Part shown: positions 34,961 through 47,425 of the stretch, piece by piece
Layout of the letters: each line of letters starts with the position of its first letter
How positions within the stretch are numbered: the stretch's first letter is position 1
NCBI GenBank assembly: GCA_026874595.1
Contig: CM049318.1
Span: 58,376,250 to 58,440,249 of the forward strand
Length of the DNA: 64,000 nucleotides
DNA from: Sipunculus nudus
Taxonomy: Eukaryota; Annelida; Sipuncula; Golfingiida; Sipunculidae
Direction: 5' to 3'
Notes under the pieces: generated by a model
What the model saw: the letters and a program-made list of their open reading frames with translations, nothing else
Database searches by the model: none
Told to the model about the DNA's origin: nothing
Made by a program: the position numbers and the translations under genes

Positions 34961-36172
34961 TAAACTATTACACCTTCTGCATGAGCATGCCCATTGTGCA
35001 TTATAATCATACGCTCTGCTCCGGTCAAGTTATTCAGCATTGTCATGGTTTTTTTTCAATTAAAGTCATTGTCCTTTGTTGAAGGGTCTCTCCTTGCCTC
35101 CATTGATCAATGAGCGAAACATTTTTAATAATCGTGAAAACTAGGAATCAATAGTGGATCGGAGCTGTTATTTGCAATACAACATTTGAAATATCTGGTA
35201 CTAGTTACGGTGGCAGGTAAAATTATATGAGCACTAATAAGATTTTTTTTACATAGAGCAACAAATGACTAATCAAATTGTTGTTTTTGCCAATCTATTG
35301 AGATGATGTGTCAAAATGCAAATATGGTCAGTATTGGAAGACGTGATCGAAAGGTGATTAGATATTCGCCTTGGGCATAATTTCATAATTAGTTACTAAT
35401 CATTACTCTGGATGCTGGAGACTGAACGACAAAAATATTGCTTTACACTAACATTTATTCAAACAATTTTGGATCATATTTGTGCAATGTTACGACATTG
35501 TATGAGAAAAGATAAATCAATGGAGAAATAAAGGAAAATTAATTTAAAAAAACATTCTTCAATAACCTAGAACATCAATCTATTTGAAAAGTTGATATAA
35601 AATATAAGGTTGTAATGATATGATATCTTCAGTTATTAAAATGTCATGAAAGTACAGTACTTCACTGTTTGTTAAAATTACGTTGAAGGGTCAAATTTGT
35701 AAGCTTCCTTGCGCCCCATGGCATAAATAAAACTATTTATTTTCCTACAACGATCCCATCAGATTTATAGTTGCTTATAACAACATTTTAGCAGTCAGGT
35801 TAAGTTTTGCCAAACACATTGAAGAAGAATATTTCAATTAATTTGAGTCATTCAACGTAAATATTTTTACAGACGCAACTCTTCGGAGCAATTTTTTAAC
35901 TGAGAGCAACCTAGATTTTGTTTGTGTTCCTTAACTTGACTACCGCGTTCGTTTATTAAAAACTTTACAGCCCCTGGATCGATCATTCTGAATCCCGGCA
36001 TAATTAGGGGAAAGCAGGCAGGTGCACTTGTACCTCAAAAAAGATTGTTGGGGCAAACTACATTCTATTTTGCGAATTCGCAATTTTTTAGACTTATCTA
36101 TGCGTCACATTTCTGAAGGGTGCTTTGATGTGGGGCTGAAATTGTGCATGTCCATAGAAATACTTCGTATGT

Positions 36173-36418
36173 ATGTTTAGAAAACAGCACCTAAGAATAA
36201 ATGCTATGTTGTCTTATTTGCTCCCAAATAAGGACATATTATATAAATCATCCTCATTTCGGTCAGTCCGAAAGAAGTTAGGGGGTTCTATGATAATAGT
36301 CGAAGCCAAGTTGTGTTTTAGTTTCTCAAAGATAGTTGCTTTGGATAAAGACTTAAATCGTGGTCAGAACTATTTGACAGAAAATCGTTGTCAAATAGCC
36401 AGTCGCAGATCAATTTAA
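36173..36418 (+). pseudogene. M-F-R-K-Q-H ORF relic, U3 (81 aa to stop)
   Basis: Same length and same TAA as U2, supporting U2/U3 common ancestry. Confidence 0.25.
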
Positions 36419-37278
36419 AAGAAAAACCACCGACTGGCTTATTATAGCTACAACAAACAAATGCAGTTTCTGACTTTGTGCTTAATCAGTTCTCAAGAAA
36501 AAATGGAATCTTCATGTTTAAAATTACTGGACGTCTCGCTCCATTCTGGCAATAATCAGTTTGTGATTGTTTCGACAAACGGACCCCATAATTTAAATTT
36601 TTAAAAAGCCAGGCAACCTATCTTCGGATCTATTTGATATATTTCTAAATGGCGCTGCACAGGTTTATCAATCGTCCTGAAAAGAAACTAGCCCAGCACT
36701 GAGGGTGCTCTTCCCGTGTATCACTTAAGCCAGCTATTAAGTTTAAAAGGTAGTGTAAACAGGATTTCTTTGGATGAAAAGTAGGACTTTTTAAATGCAA
36801 TAATATTTGCAGTCTTAAGGATTTCCAAACGATATAAATAAAATACCAGTGTTATAGCTCAACGATCAACTCTCCAAAATGTAAAAAGTCATACCATGTG
36901 ATCTATTCCCATTTTAATAGCAGACCAGGACTTATGAAGGTGATGCCCATGATGACCTGTATGGACAATCGTCGTCCAGTAAAAACCTAAATGCCCACTT
37001 TACTTTTACATTATTGTCCCCGCCAGGAGGGTATGCTCTCATTCCCGTTCGTTTGTGGGTTTGTGTAGGTATGGTACTGATTACTAAATGGTATGTTACT
37101 ATAATCACCTTGTCGGCAAGTTCACCCTCCTATAATAAAACACACGTAGGGGTTGTAAAGATGTGAGACTGACCACTGTCCACCGAATGTTTGGAATGAG
37201 TAGACCAATGGCGAATCATTATTTAACATTACTCGGATTGTTTAATTATTTATTAATTGTCCGATTCTTTTTCTTTAG

Positions 37279-37490
37279 GTCCAGGGTTTTATGTCGCATA
37301 TAGTTACCGTAAAGTTCGGGCTAATATGGATATGTATACATTGATCTATTTACACATGATGGAAAGAGAACATAAAAAGCTAAAGGAATCACATTTGACC
37401 AAAACAACTTATCGGTTTTGTGCATATGTATTTGTCAATAAACGTAAAACTGAAAAAGACACTATGATATTGAGGGCATGGATATTATAG
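37279..37490 (+). CDS. 212-nt terminal-exon-like ORF, U4 (intact)
   Basis: The acceptor TTTCTTTAG is followed by 70 open codons in phase 1, ending I-L-R-A-W-I-L-stop. It begins P-G-F-Y-V-A-Y-S-Y-R-K-V-R after the split codon. It could join the U3 signal-peptide exon (32726-32789) to give a secreted protein of about 91 residues. No family recognised; coding status unproven. Confidence 0.35.
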
Positions 37491-37671
37491 GACCGTTTTA
37501 TCAGTTCCATCTCATTATCCTAACCAAATCAATACATTTCTCAGATCAATAATGCCTAATCAACGGACACAAGCGGACTCCTTAAAGTCTCAAATGGTGG
37601 GTGGAAAAGCTGCAGTTGCTGTTTTTTTTAATGGTAGGTTTATTAACGTATATCTTTCAAATACCTTATAG

Positions 37672-38107
37672 GATTCAACGGATATTAAATTAACGGCATT
37701 TAAATTTACAAATAACAGAGGTCAATCACCATATATATGTGTGTATCAAGCAGACATATTGATCCCACTGCCGATCAGACACATATCAGACACTTGTGCT
37801 GCTATCAAATATCATACATTATCTGACAGTATAACCCCAGCAGTACAGTTTACTTAGCAAAGAGGAAAGCAGGACCTCTTAGTGTTCATAGCAAAAGGGG
37901 TGCACGGTGTACTACGCCTGGCTTTATATTCGGGGGGTTTTAATTTTTTCGACAAAAGCAGGACGAATCCAAACAGGAACTATATCAAGAGTATTATTTA
38001 CATGTAGTAAATTATCCAATTTAACATTGAATTCATTAAACGAAAGTATTTATGGTTGGTTGCCTGGAACGTTTATTAAACCTTTGTCATTCCTGAGCAC
38101 TTTCTAA
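37672..38107 (+). pseudogene. 145-codon open block, U4 (frameshift)
   Basis: One extra G in a G-run (ttcggggggtttt) shifts the frame; the shared TAG is also present. Confidence 0.4.
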
Positions 38108-38306
38108 TTGAAATACCGCCGTTTGACATCCAGGAATTGCCGCCCTTGAAAATAAAAATAACGAACAACAACAATACTCCCGCTGCTTTACGGTGATTAA
38201 CTGGCACCTTTCAAGGTAACGCCAATGTGACGTCATTGTCCTCTGTGACATCACGTCTGTTATGTGACGACTCACATGGCCATATCCTCATATGTTACGT
38301 CCCCTT

Positions 38307-38522
38307 GTAAACAAATGTGCTATAAAACACCCATAAGAAACCCTTTCCCGGATTATATACGCTTGGATCACCCCAAAATTTAATTAGTGGTCCCTTTGTA
38401 TCTTTATCGAGTTTTCCTGAAATTTCACAAAATCCATTAATAATGTTTGAGTATTGTTGCTAAGAGACAAACACACAGACGAACCAACGGCATCAAAAAC
38501 ATAACCACCGCCACTCGGCAGA
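38307..38522 (-). repeat. Inverted TIR-like dispersed repeat, U4
   Basis: Same element as at 11083-11283. Confidence 0.5.
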
Positions 38523-39627
38523 TTTAAAAATAATACTCAATATAACAATAATAATAACAATAAAAAATTAATACATAATATAATTAATAATAATTGAGTT
38601 GTAATTATAATAATAATAATAATAATAATATAATGTAATATATTGAACTGGGGGCTATGTGATATCAGGAAACTTGGTTTACATAAGAAAGAAAATCATT
38701 CATCAGGTCTGATTTATATCGTTTTATATGTAAAACATTATTTTGACCCTCCCCCCCCCCCCTTATGCCCAAATGCCCATTAAAGCCTTAGATCCATCAT
38801 ATATGAATGCATACGCATTATATTCGTAAAGGAGGATATATTTATTATCATTCAGGAGGTAATCTTCATGTGTACAGTATAAAAAATGTAGTCAAACAAC
38901 TTCACTCCTAAATATCAGGAAGCTGTTGTCCATGTAATTTTGACTTAACGGTGTGGTCAGTACCCCTGAGTCCAATACAAATGACCGGAATACCCCTTAA
39001 GCCCCAAGTCGAGTTGTAATTAAAGGGACGATGGCCTCTACAAACCTCCACTCGAAATACTGCATTGTTGTGCTATACAAAATAATTCATTGTAAACACA
39101 AGCTTTAAGAATGAATTGGAAATAAAAGATCTCTTCTCAGATATAATACATAAACTTGTGTGTATACATGGACGTTTGTAATTAAAGTTCCAATAAATTT
39201 GTCCACCATATGAAAAATCTCACCAGGGGCAAATAATAGATCCCTTATTAGGTAATATTTGTATACTCACTTTTAAAAATAATAAATATATAAATAGAAC
39301 CTCATGTGTAAACAAAATCACAGTCAACTGATTAGCCGATAGCAGTTTCATACAAATAAGTATTTAATAATAGTTATCAGTCAACCGCATCAGACCACAA
39401 AAAAAGTATGATTTATAGGTTCTAAATCAAACTTAGATTAATTTGTATTCAAGTAAAATAAAATGCGTATTCATTACTTCTTTACCATTAACGATACACA
39501 CATTGTCGTTCCATGTAATTAACCAAGTCAAGAAATCAAGTCAATATAATTTTATACTATCAAATTCCAAGCCTTGTCAAACTTGTGGGTTAAAACGTCT
39601 CGATCTGTGTGTAGCTTCTGTAGAAAC

Positions 39628-39786
39628 ATGACTGTAGCAATTTGTATATTAAGGATATTTGTATTTTTTACCCTCTCAATAGCACACAGTTACCAAAATA
39701 ATATCCTTACAATACGGGCGCTGGTCGGTCTTAAGGTACAGGGACTTATTAGGTCGGTTATTCATGGACCTATTTACGAATTCTAG
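39628..39786 (+). CDS. Small secreted-peptide-like ORF, U4 first duplicate (52 aa)
   Basis: Same frame as the U3 copy, with A2T, R-to-L and L-to-V in the G-R-K-L segment, N-to-I near the end and two silent changes. The excess of replacement changes argues against strong constraint. Confidence 0.35.
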   Translation: MTVAICILRIFVFFTLSIAHSYQNNILTIRALVGLKVQGLIRSVIHGPIYEF

Positions 39787-41125
39787 AATTAAAACTTATA
39801 TACATTTTAAGCTAGTTTTAATCATTTTAATCAACTCTAACACTTTGTCTGACTTTTGTAAACATCTACTGGGACTTCACAGAGTGAAAGAATTCTACCC
39901 CTAAAAAACAAAATTCCACAATAATTTGGCGGATATATTGTATATTTATAGGGTAATTTGTCATGTATGCTAGCATTCAAGTAGTGCTGCCTACTAGATA
40001 AAAGTCCATTGTATAAACATGGCTTCTCCTTATCTAATTATTTATTCCATTGTTAGTGACAGGGTGGCAATACTACAAGTTTGCGGTTGAATATAACCAT
40101 GCACCTTGGGGGTACGCCCAACGGTCGGTCACTTACACTGAAATATCATTGTTCTCCAACTTTATCAGTTCTACAGCTGTAGACATGAACCTGATTTAAT
40201 TGATCAGGTCACCAGATATAATATTTTAGCAACAAAATGCATGTTTTTTTCTGCTACATGACGTGTAAAAATTTGCATGCTCTGGCTCTGATTATGACTC
40301 ACTAAATTTGATGATTCGCTGATTCACCACCATGACTTACTAAAATGTGCATACCTTAATGCCATGACAACGTTATAATGCTTCCTTATTCTCATTATTT
40401 TTTTTCTGGAAGGACCGCCGTAAAATGCCTGTGAAGCGATATCAGCAAACTTCCATTCAACGGTTCAACTAATTTTAACATACCCCCCTCCCAAACATGA
40501 TTGCACATGAATAAACTTTGCCAAAATGTCGGATATATTGGAATCAGGTATATTTATACAAATTGTCTGATCAAATCCTTTATTATAGCTTTCGGAGCAG
40601 CGAGTCATCTATTATAAATTTTGCTGTAGTAAATAAAAGCATAATTTTAAGATACGCCCAGTGGTCGGTCGTTTGCACCGGAATCTATTTATCATCTCTC
40701 TGATAAACACATAAAGTGGATTAGAAACAAGAGCCTGGTTCTATATGGCGAACCATTAAAAAGGGAACATAATTTCTTTAATTAAAGACCAGTCCTAATC
40801 ATAACCCAATACAAATTTATGTGGCAAAATCCTGGTAGGGAATTAGTCCCATTTGCAAATTATTCATTGTCTGATACTGACATGCTCACATGTTTTACAC
40901 AGTTTGTCTAATAAACAGGCATTCATGATAGATCCATCAAGTAATTTAGAAACCAGAGACTGACTCAATATAATGAACATTAAAGGGGAATTATTTTCAT
41001 TTAGTAAAAATCTGAGAATACAGGATTTTTATTAAATAATTTTAATTGAATGGTGAAGTTTTATACATGGAAAATCTAACCCCAGCTCGACAACTTTAAA
41101 TTACTGACAGATACAAACAGCTGAA

Positions 41126-41329
41126 TTGAGGAAGCAATGCTTTAAAATAATAAGCCAGGAAAAAGAAAATGAAAGCGTTCTCCCAAATATCGTGGATGCT
41201 AGGACCTGCGCGCACTATCACTGCGCTTTATCAATACTAAAACAACAAGTCTATATGCAAGTTATCACTATCATGCATAGTCCCGTAAATGATAATCACC
41301 AGATATTATTTGTCATAACGTACGTCTAG
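41126..41329 (+). other. Conserved open frame upstream of the signal exon, U4 (also 44396-44599)
   Basis: Same frame, open in both duplicates. Replacement changes cluster at the end (V-to-I, L-to-M). Confidence 0.25.
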
Positions 41330-41417
41330 AACATCATTTTAAGGGCCAAAATAGTGTAAATAAACAAGTGAGATACTACCGCCACGTGATCCTTCTCCCA
41401 GACTCCTGTAGGACATT

Positions 41418-41481
41418 ATGGCGACTTTAGTGGTTGGAATGAAGTTTTTACTGGCAGGCACGCTTTTTGTGCAAGGGCAAC
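41418..41481 (+). CDS. Signal-peptide first exon, U4 first duplicate (partial CDS)
   Basis: It carries M9K, which puts a lysine inside the hydrophobic core, plus S17F and one silent change. Donor GTGAGT is intact. The lysine would weaken the signal peptide, which suggests relaxed constraint. Confidence 0.5.
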
Positions 41482-42897
41482 GTGAGTTAATTTTTTTTCT
41501 CTTAGTGTATATATTAAAAATGGCAACATACACACCACATTGCTTGCATTGGTAAAAAGCTAACACTTTTGGTGCCAGTTTCCTACTTAATAATTATATA
41601 TGGGTAAAATATATAAACAATAACACTAATTATTCTTTATATGGTACTGTGATCACAAAATAAAAATAATGAGCCTAGTGGATAATACATTACTGGCAAC
41701 ACACAAAGCTTTATCACACGATTTGTTTAATAATTAAATATTTCAAACTTCGATGTATTGGTAATATTTTTAACAATTTAATAATAACACACCTTATATT
41801 TTTTAAATGGTACTTGTTTCCTCGTTGTTATTGATTTGCAAGTACAATATGAGTAGTAATCACAAAAATACTAAATTTGACGTTAGACCAAAAAAAAAAG
41901 GGGGACTGCGGACCTTGAATGTATCTCCATTCGCGGTAACAGGGTTATAAGAAAAAGCATGCTCACAAATTTAAGAAAAGTAAGGGATTTGTTTACTACT
42001 ATGTTTTACTCCGTTTTACTTCAGAACTATGAAGGCATCACTTATGATCTCCTTTTGTCACTTCAATCTTTACAACTAAATATATACCGTCAACATTTGC
42101 AAAGATAGAGCCATTTATATTGACATACCCGAATAAAAGAGCACTCTGCAAAACTCAAATGCTTCCGTTGACACCTGCCATGGCATCTCTAATCCAAGAC
42201 GGTTTTATACATGTTTAGCGGTGTGGTCAGTACCCCTGAGTCCAATACAAATGACCGGAATACCCCTTAAGCCCCAAGTCGAGTTGTAATTAAAGGGACG
42301 ATGGCCTCTACAAACCTCCACTCGAAATACTGCATTGTTGTGCTATACAAAATAATTCATTGTAAACACAAGCTTTAAGAATGAATTGGAAATAAAAGAT
42401 CTCTTCTCAGATATAATACATAAACTTGTGTGTATACATGGACGTTTGTAATTAAAGTTCCAATAAATTTGTCCACCATATGAAAAATCTCACCAGGGGC
42501 AAATAATAGATCCCTTATTAGGTAATATTTGTATACTCACTTTTAAAAATAATAAATATATAAATAGAACCTCATGTGTAAACAAAATCACAGTCAACTG
42601 ATTAGCCGATAGCAGTTTCATACAAATAAGTATTTAATAATAGTTATCAGTCAACCGCATCAGACCACAAAAAAAGTATGATTTATAGGTTCTAAATCAA
42701 ACTTAGATTAATTTGTATTCAAGTAAAATAAAATGCGTATTCATTACTTCTTTACCATTAACGATACACACATTGTCGTTCCATGTAATTAACCAAGTCA
42801 AGAAATCAAGTCAATATAATTTTATACTATCAAATTCCAAGCCTTGTCAAACTTGTGGGTTAAAACGTCTCGATCTGTGTGTAGCTTCTGTAGAAAC

Positions 42898-43056
42898 ATG
42901 ACTGTAGCAATTTGTATATTAAGGATATTTGTATTTTTTACCCTCTCAATAGCACACAGTTACCAAAATAATATCCTTACAATACGGGCGCTGGTCGGTC
43001 TTAAGGTACAGGGACTTATTAGGTCGGTTATTCATGGACCTATTTACGAATTCTAG
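42898..43056 (+). CDS. Small secreted-peptide-like ORF, U4 second duplicate
   Basis: Identical to 39628-39786 as part of the perfect duplication. Confidence 0.35.
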   Translation: MTVAICILRIFVFFTLSIAHSYQNNILTIRALVGLKVQGLIRSVIHGPIYEF

Positions 43057-44687
43057 AATTAAAACTTATATACATTTTAAGCTAGTTTTAATCATTTTAA
43101 TCAACTCTAACACTTTGTCTGACTTTTGTAAACATCTACTGGGACTTCACAGAGTGAAAGAATTCTACCCCTAAAAAACAAAATTCCACAATAATTTGGC
43201 GGATATATTGTATATTTATAGGGTAATTTGTCATGTATGCTAGCATTCAAGTAGTGCTGCCTACTAGATAAAAGTCCATTGTATAAACATGGCTTCTCCT
43301 TATCTAATTATTTATTCCATTGTTAGTGACAGGGTGGCAATACTACAAGTTTGCGGTTGAATATAACCATGCACCTTGGGGGTACGCCCAACGGTCGGTC
43401 ACTTACACTGAAATATCATTGTTCTCCAACTTTATCAGTTCTACAGCTGTAGACATGAACCTGATTTAATTGATCAGGTCACCAGATATAATATTTTAGC
43501 AACAAAATGCATGTTTTTTTCTGCTACATGACGTGTAAAAATTTGCATGCTCTGGCTCTGATTATGACTCACTAAATTTGATGATTCGCTGATTCACCAC
43601 CATGACTTACTAAAATGTGCATACCTTAATGCCATGACAACGTTATAATGCTTCCTTATTCTCATTATTTTTTTTCTGGAAGGACCGCCGTAAAATGCCT
43701 GTGAAGCGATATCAGCAAACTTCCATTCAACGGTTCAACTAATTTTAACATACCCCCCTCCCAAACATGATTGCACATGAATAAACTTTGCCAAAATGTC
43801 GGATATATTGGAATCAGGTATATTTATACAAATTGTCTGATCAAATCCTTTATTATAGCTTTCGGAGCAGCGAGTCATCTATTATAAATTTTGCTGTAGT
43901 AAATAAAAGCATAATTTTAAGATACGCCCAGTGGTCGGTCGTTTGCACCGGAATCTATTTATCATCTCTCTGATAAACACATAAAGTGGATTAGAAACAA
44001 GAGCCTGGTTCTATATGGCGAACCATTAAAAAGGGAACATAATTTCTTTAATTAAAGACCAGTCCTAATCATAACCCAATACAAATTTATGTGGCAAAAT
44101 CCTGGTAGGGAATTAGTCCCATTTGCAAATTATTCATTGTCTGATACTGACATGCTCACATGTTTTACACAGTTTGTCTAATAAACAGGCATTCATGATA
44201 GATCCATCAAGTAATTTAGAAACCAGAGACTGACTCAATATAATGAACATTAAAGGGGAATTATTTTCATTTAGTAAAAATCTGAGAATACAGGATTTTT
44301 ATTAAATAATTTTAATTGAATGGTGAAGTTTTATACATGGAAAATCTAACCCCAGCTCGACAACTTTAAATTACTGACAGATACAAACAGCTGAATTGAG
44401 GAAGCAATGCTTTAAAATAATAAGCCAGGAAAAAGAAAATGAAAGCGTTCTCCCAAATATCGTGGATGCTAGGACCTGCGCGCACTATCACTGCGCTTTA
44501 TCAATACTAAAACAACAAGTCTATATGCAAGTTATCACTATCATGCATAGTCCCGTAAATGATAATCACCAGATATTATTTGTCATAACGTACGTCTAGA
44601 ACATCATTTTAAGGGCCAAAATAGTGTAAATAAACAAGTGAGATACTACCGCCACGTGATCCTTCTCCCAGACTCCTGTAGGACATT

Positions 44688-44751
44688 ATGGCGACTTTAG
44701 TGGTTGGAATGAAGTTTTTACTGGCAGGCACGCTTTTTGTGCAAGGGCAAC
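44688..44751 (+). CDS. Signal-peptide first exon, U4 second duplicate (partial CDS)
   Basis: Exact copy of 41418-41481, including M9K. It is the nearer of the two to the open 212-nt exon of U5 (48931-49142), about 4.2 kb downstream. Confidence 0.5.
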
Positions 44752-45483
44752 GTGAGTTAATTTTTTTTCTCTTAGTGTATATATTAAAAATGGCAACATA
44801 CACACCACATTGCTTGCATTGGTAAAAAGCTAACACTTTTGGTGCCAGTTTCCTACTTAATAATTATATATGGGTAAAATATATAAACAATAACACTAAT
44901 TATTCTTTATATGGTACTGTGATCACAAAATAAAAATAATGAGCCTAGTGGATAATACATTACTGGCAACACACAAAGCTTTATCACACGATTTGTTTAA
45001 TAATTAAATATTTCAAACTTCGATGTATTGGTAATATTTTTAACAATTTAATAATAACACACCTTATATTTTTTAAATGGTACTTGTTTCCTCGTTGTTA
45101 TTGATTTGCAAGTACAATATGAGTAGTAATCACAAAAATACTAAATTTGACGTTAGACCAAAAAAAAAAGGGGGACTGCGGACCTTGAATGTATCTCCAT
45201 TCGCGGTAACAGGGTTATAAGAAAAAGCATGCTCACAAATTTAAGAAAAGTAAGGGATTTGTTTACTACTATGTTTTACTCCGTTTTACTTCAGAACTAT
45301 GAAGGCATCACTTATGATCTCCTTTTGTCACTTCAATCTTTACAACTAAATATATACCGTCAACATTTGCAAAGATAGAGCCATTTATATTGACATACCC
45401 GAATAAAAGAGCACTCTGCAAAACTCAAATGCTTCCGTTGACACCTGCCATGGCATCTCTAATCCAAGACGGTTTTATACATG

Positions 45484-46347
45484 TTTAGCTCAGCTGATTC
45501 AAAGTCAACTGGGCTATAGCGTTCCCTCTTTTTTCGTCGTCCGTCCGTGTAGTCTTCCCTTCGTTAACAAGGCACAAATCTTAACCACTGGACTTAAAAA
45601 CTTCTAACTGTACATCCTTGGAGATCCGTAAAATCTCCTCGGATATTTGAAACTAGGTCACTGCTATGGGGCTCGAATTACCCCCAAATAAAGCTAAAAG
45701 TTTGACACAAAAATTCCATGTTCTGAATACATAATGCATTGATTGCCATAATTCTTGATTGCCGGGTTTCATCACTCCTGAATACTGCGCCACCTAAATG
45801 TTTTAAAATGTTTCTGCATTGTTCTCTCTCTTTTATTGAGACCTCAAATAAGCAGTACCAAGAGATTCTGTGCATCCAGTGACCACTTGACCTAGAACCA
45901 TCTAACTGCAGACCCCTGGAGATCCATACATTAGGTCACTGCAACTTCTATTCTATAAGCTATGAGGCCCAAAAGCTACCCCCCCCCCCCGATCAATTTC
46001 AATCATGATACAAAAGCTTCAGTATCTGAATTACTAATGCATTGAATGCCATGATTATTTCAATGCATATTGATCATAGTGTTTAATCATTTCCTTAAAA
46101 TTGGTGGCGCCATCAAGTAGTCTTTTCGTTAACATGTACCATAACAATTTGACTTAGAAACTTTTAATTGTATATCTAGGGGAGTCCTTGGCAAATCTAC
46201 TTGGAAACCTGATATTAGGTCAAAGCGACGTATAGTTTTCGTACTTCAGGCTTTAAACATTATTCTGAGCACCAAGTGAGTCAATGGGCACAAAGTATTT
46301 TATTTGGCCTAGAATCTTTTAACAAGACATTCAGAGAGTAAATCCTG
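45484..46347 (+). mobile_element. Pearl/HINE-like element, U4 (cores deleted)
   Basis: The head is complete and follows the second 3,270-bp duplicate directly. Cores end at a deletion near 46347 (aatcctggg joined to tctcttcttgcctcc). Confidence 0.5.
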
Positions 46348-47205
46348 GGTCTCTTCTTGCCTCCATTGAATAATTAGCAAAACATTTTTAATAATCGTGA
46401 AAACTCGGAATCAATAGTTTATCGGAGCTGTTATTTGCAATACAACATTTGAAATATCTGGTACTAGTTACGGTGGCAGGTAAAATTATATGAGCATTAA
46501 TAAGATTTTTTTTTACATAGAGCAACGAATGACTTACCAAATTGTTGTTTTTGCCAACCTATTGAGATGATGGGTCAAAAATGCAAATATGGTCAGTATT
46601 ACATGTTAAATGCAAGATGGCAGGTGATCAAGCACAAAGAACGCTCTTTTTCCTACAACGATCCCACCAGATTTATAGTTGCTTATAACAACATTTTAGC
46701 AGTCAGGTTAAGTTTTGTAAACTTCAAAATGGCGGCAAATATGACAAACACATTGAAGAAGAATATTTCAATTAATTTGAGTCATTCAACGTAAATATTT
46801 CTACAGACGCAACTCTTCAGTGCAATTTTTTAACCGAGAGCAACCTACATTTTGTTTGTGTTCCTTAATTTGACTATATCACATTTCGAATATACAAGGG
46901 ATTAGATAGAAATGGCCGCACCTTGTAACCTCAAATGATCACAAGTAGAGTGGCATAGAATGACTTTATTTAAAATGGCCACGATAGGGCTTTTTTATAG
47001 CGACCCACGACCGTCGTCTCTTCGGTGTTCCCCCGTCCAGGGGAACGTCTGTTAACAAGGCACGTTTTGGAAACTAAATACACTTTTGCAAAATAGTGTT
47101 AATTGCATCATGTATACACTGGTGAATCTACAAGGATAATCTAATATAAAAGCTGCTTATATTTATAAGAAAGTGATTGATTTGAACTAACACTTGGCCA
47201 TGTGT

Positions 47206-47425
47206 CCTCTGTCTGGCCTGGTATCTGTTATAACCCATTTATTACCTATCTGCTTTGGATCTATTACAGGTCATTTTCCCAACTACGGTCCCGAGTCTAT
47301 TTATAACCATTTAAACCCTGTCTGGCTTCCCGTATGTTGTAGTCCATTTATTCCCTGTCTGGTCTCGCACTTTATAGGCCATTTATTTCCTGTCAGGCCT
47401 CGCATTCATTACAGGTTTATTATTC
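47206..47425 (+). repeat. 36-bp minisatellite, U4
   Basis: Six units, frame open across the block (47194-47433). Confidence 0.7.

Larger units (their letters stand above)
28428..36993 (+). repeat. Array unit U3
   Basis: Copy of 8,566 bp. Private deletions lie near 29611 (about 105 bp, at gaacaacaac), near 35808 (about 30 bp, removing an aaaATGGCGGC motif) and at about 35941 (about 775 bp, removing the 36-bp minisatellite). Confidence 0.92.
38949..42218 (+). repeat. First copy of an apparently perfect 3,270-bp tandem duplication
   Basis: It begins at cggtgtggtcagtacccctg and ends at the TTTAG that normally starts the pearl-like element. Every stretch compared by eye is identical to 42219-45488, including an A-run followed by GGGGG. 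Between ordinary array units the same interval differs by several percent. Confidence 0.93.
42219..45488 (+). repeat. Second copy of the perfect 3,270-bp duplication
   Basis: Same content as 38949-42218: small peptide ORF, GGTCGGTC segments, signal-peptide exon and following ORF relic. The junction TTTAG/CGGTGTGG at 42218-42219 has almost no microhomology. Either a very recent unequal event or an assembly or haplotype artefact would explain it. Confidence 0.93.
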
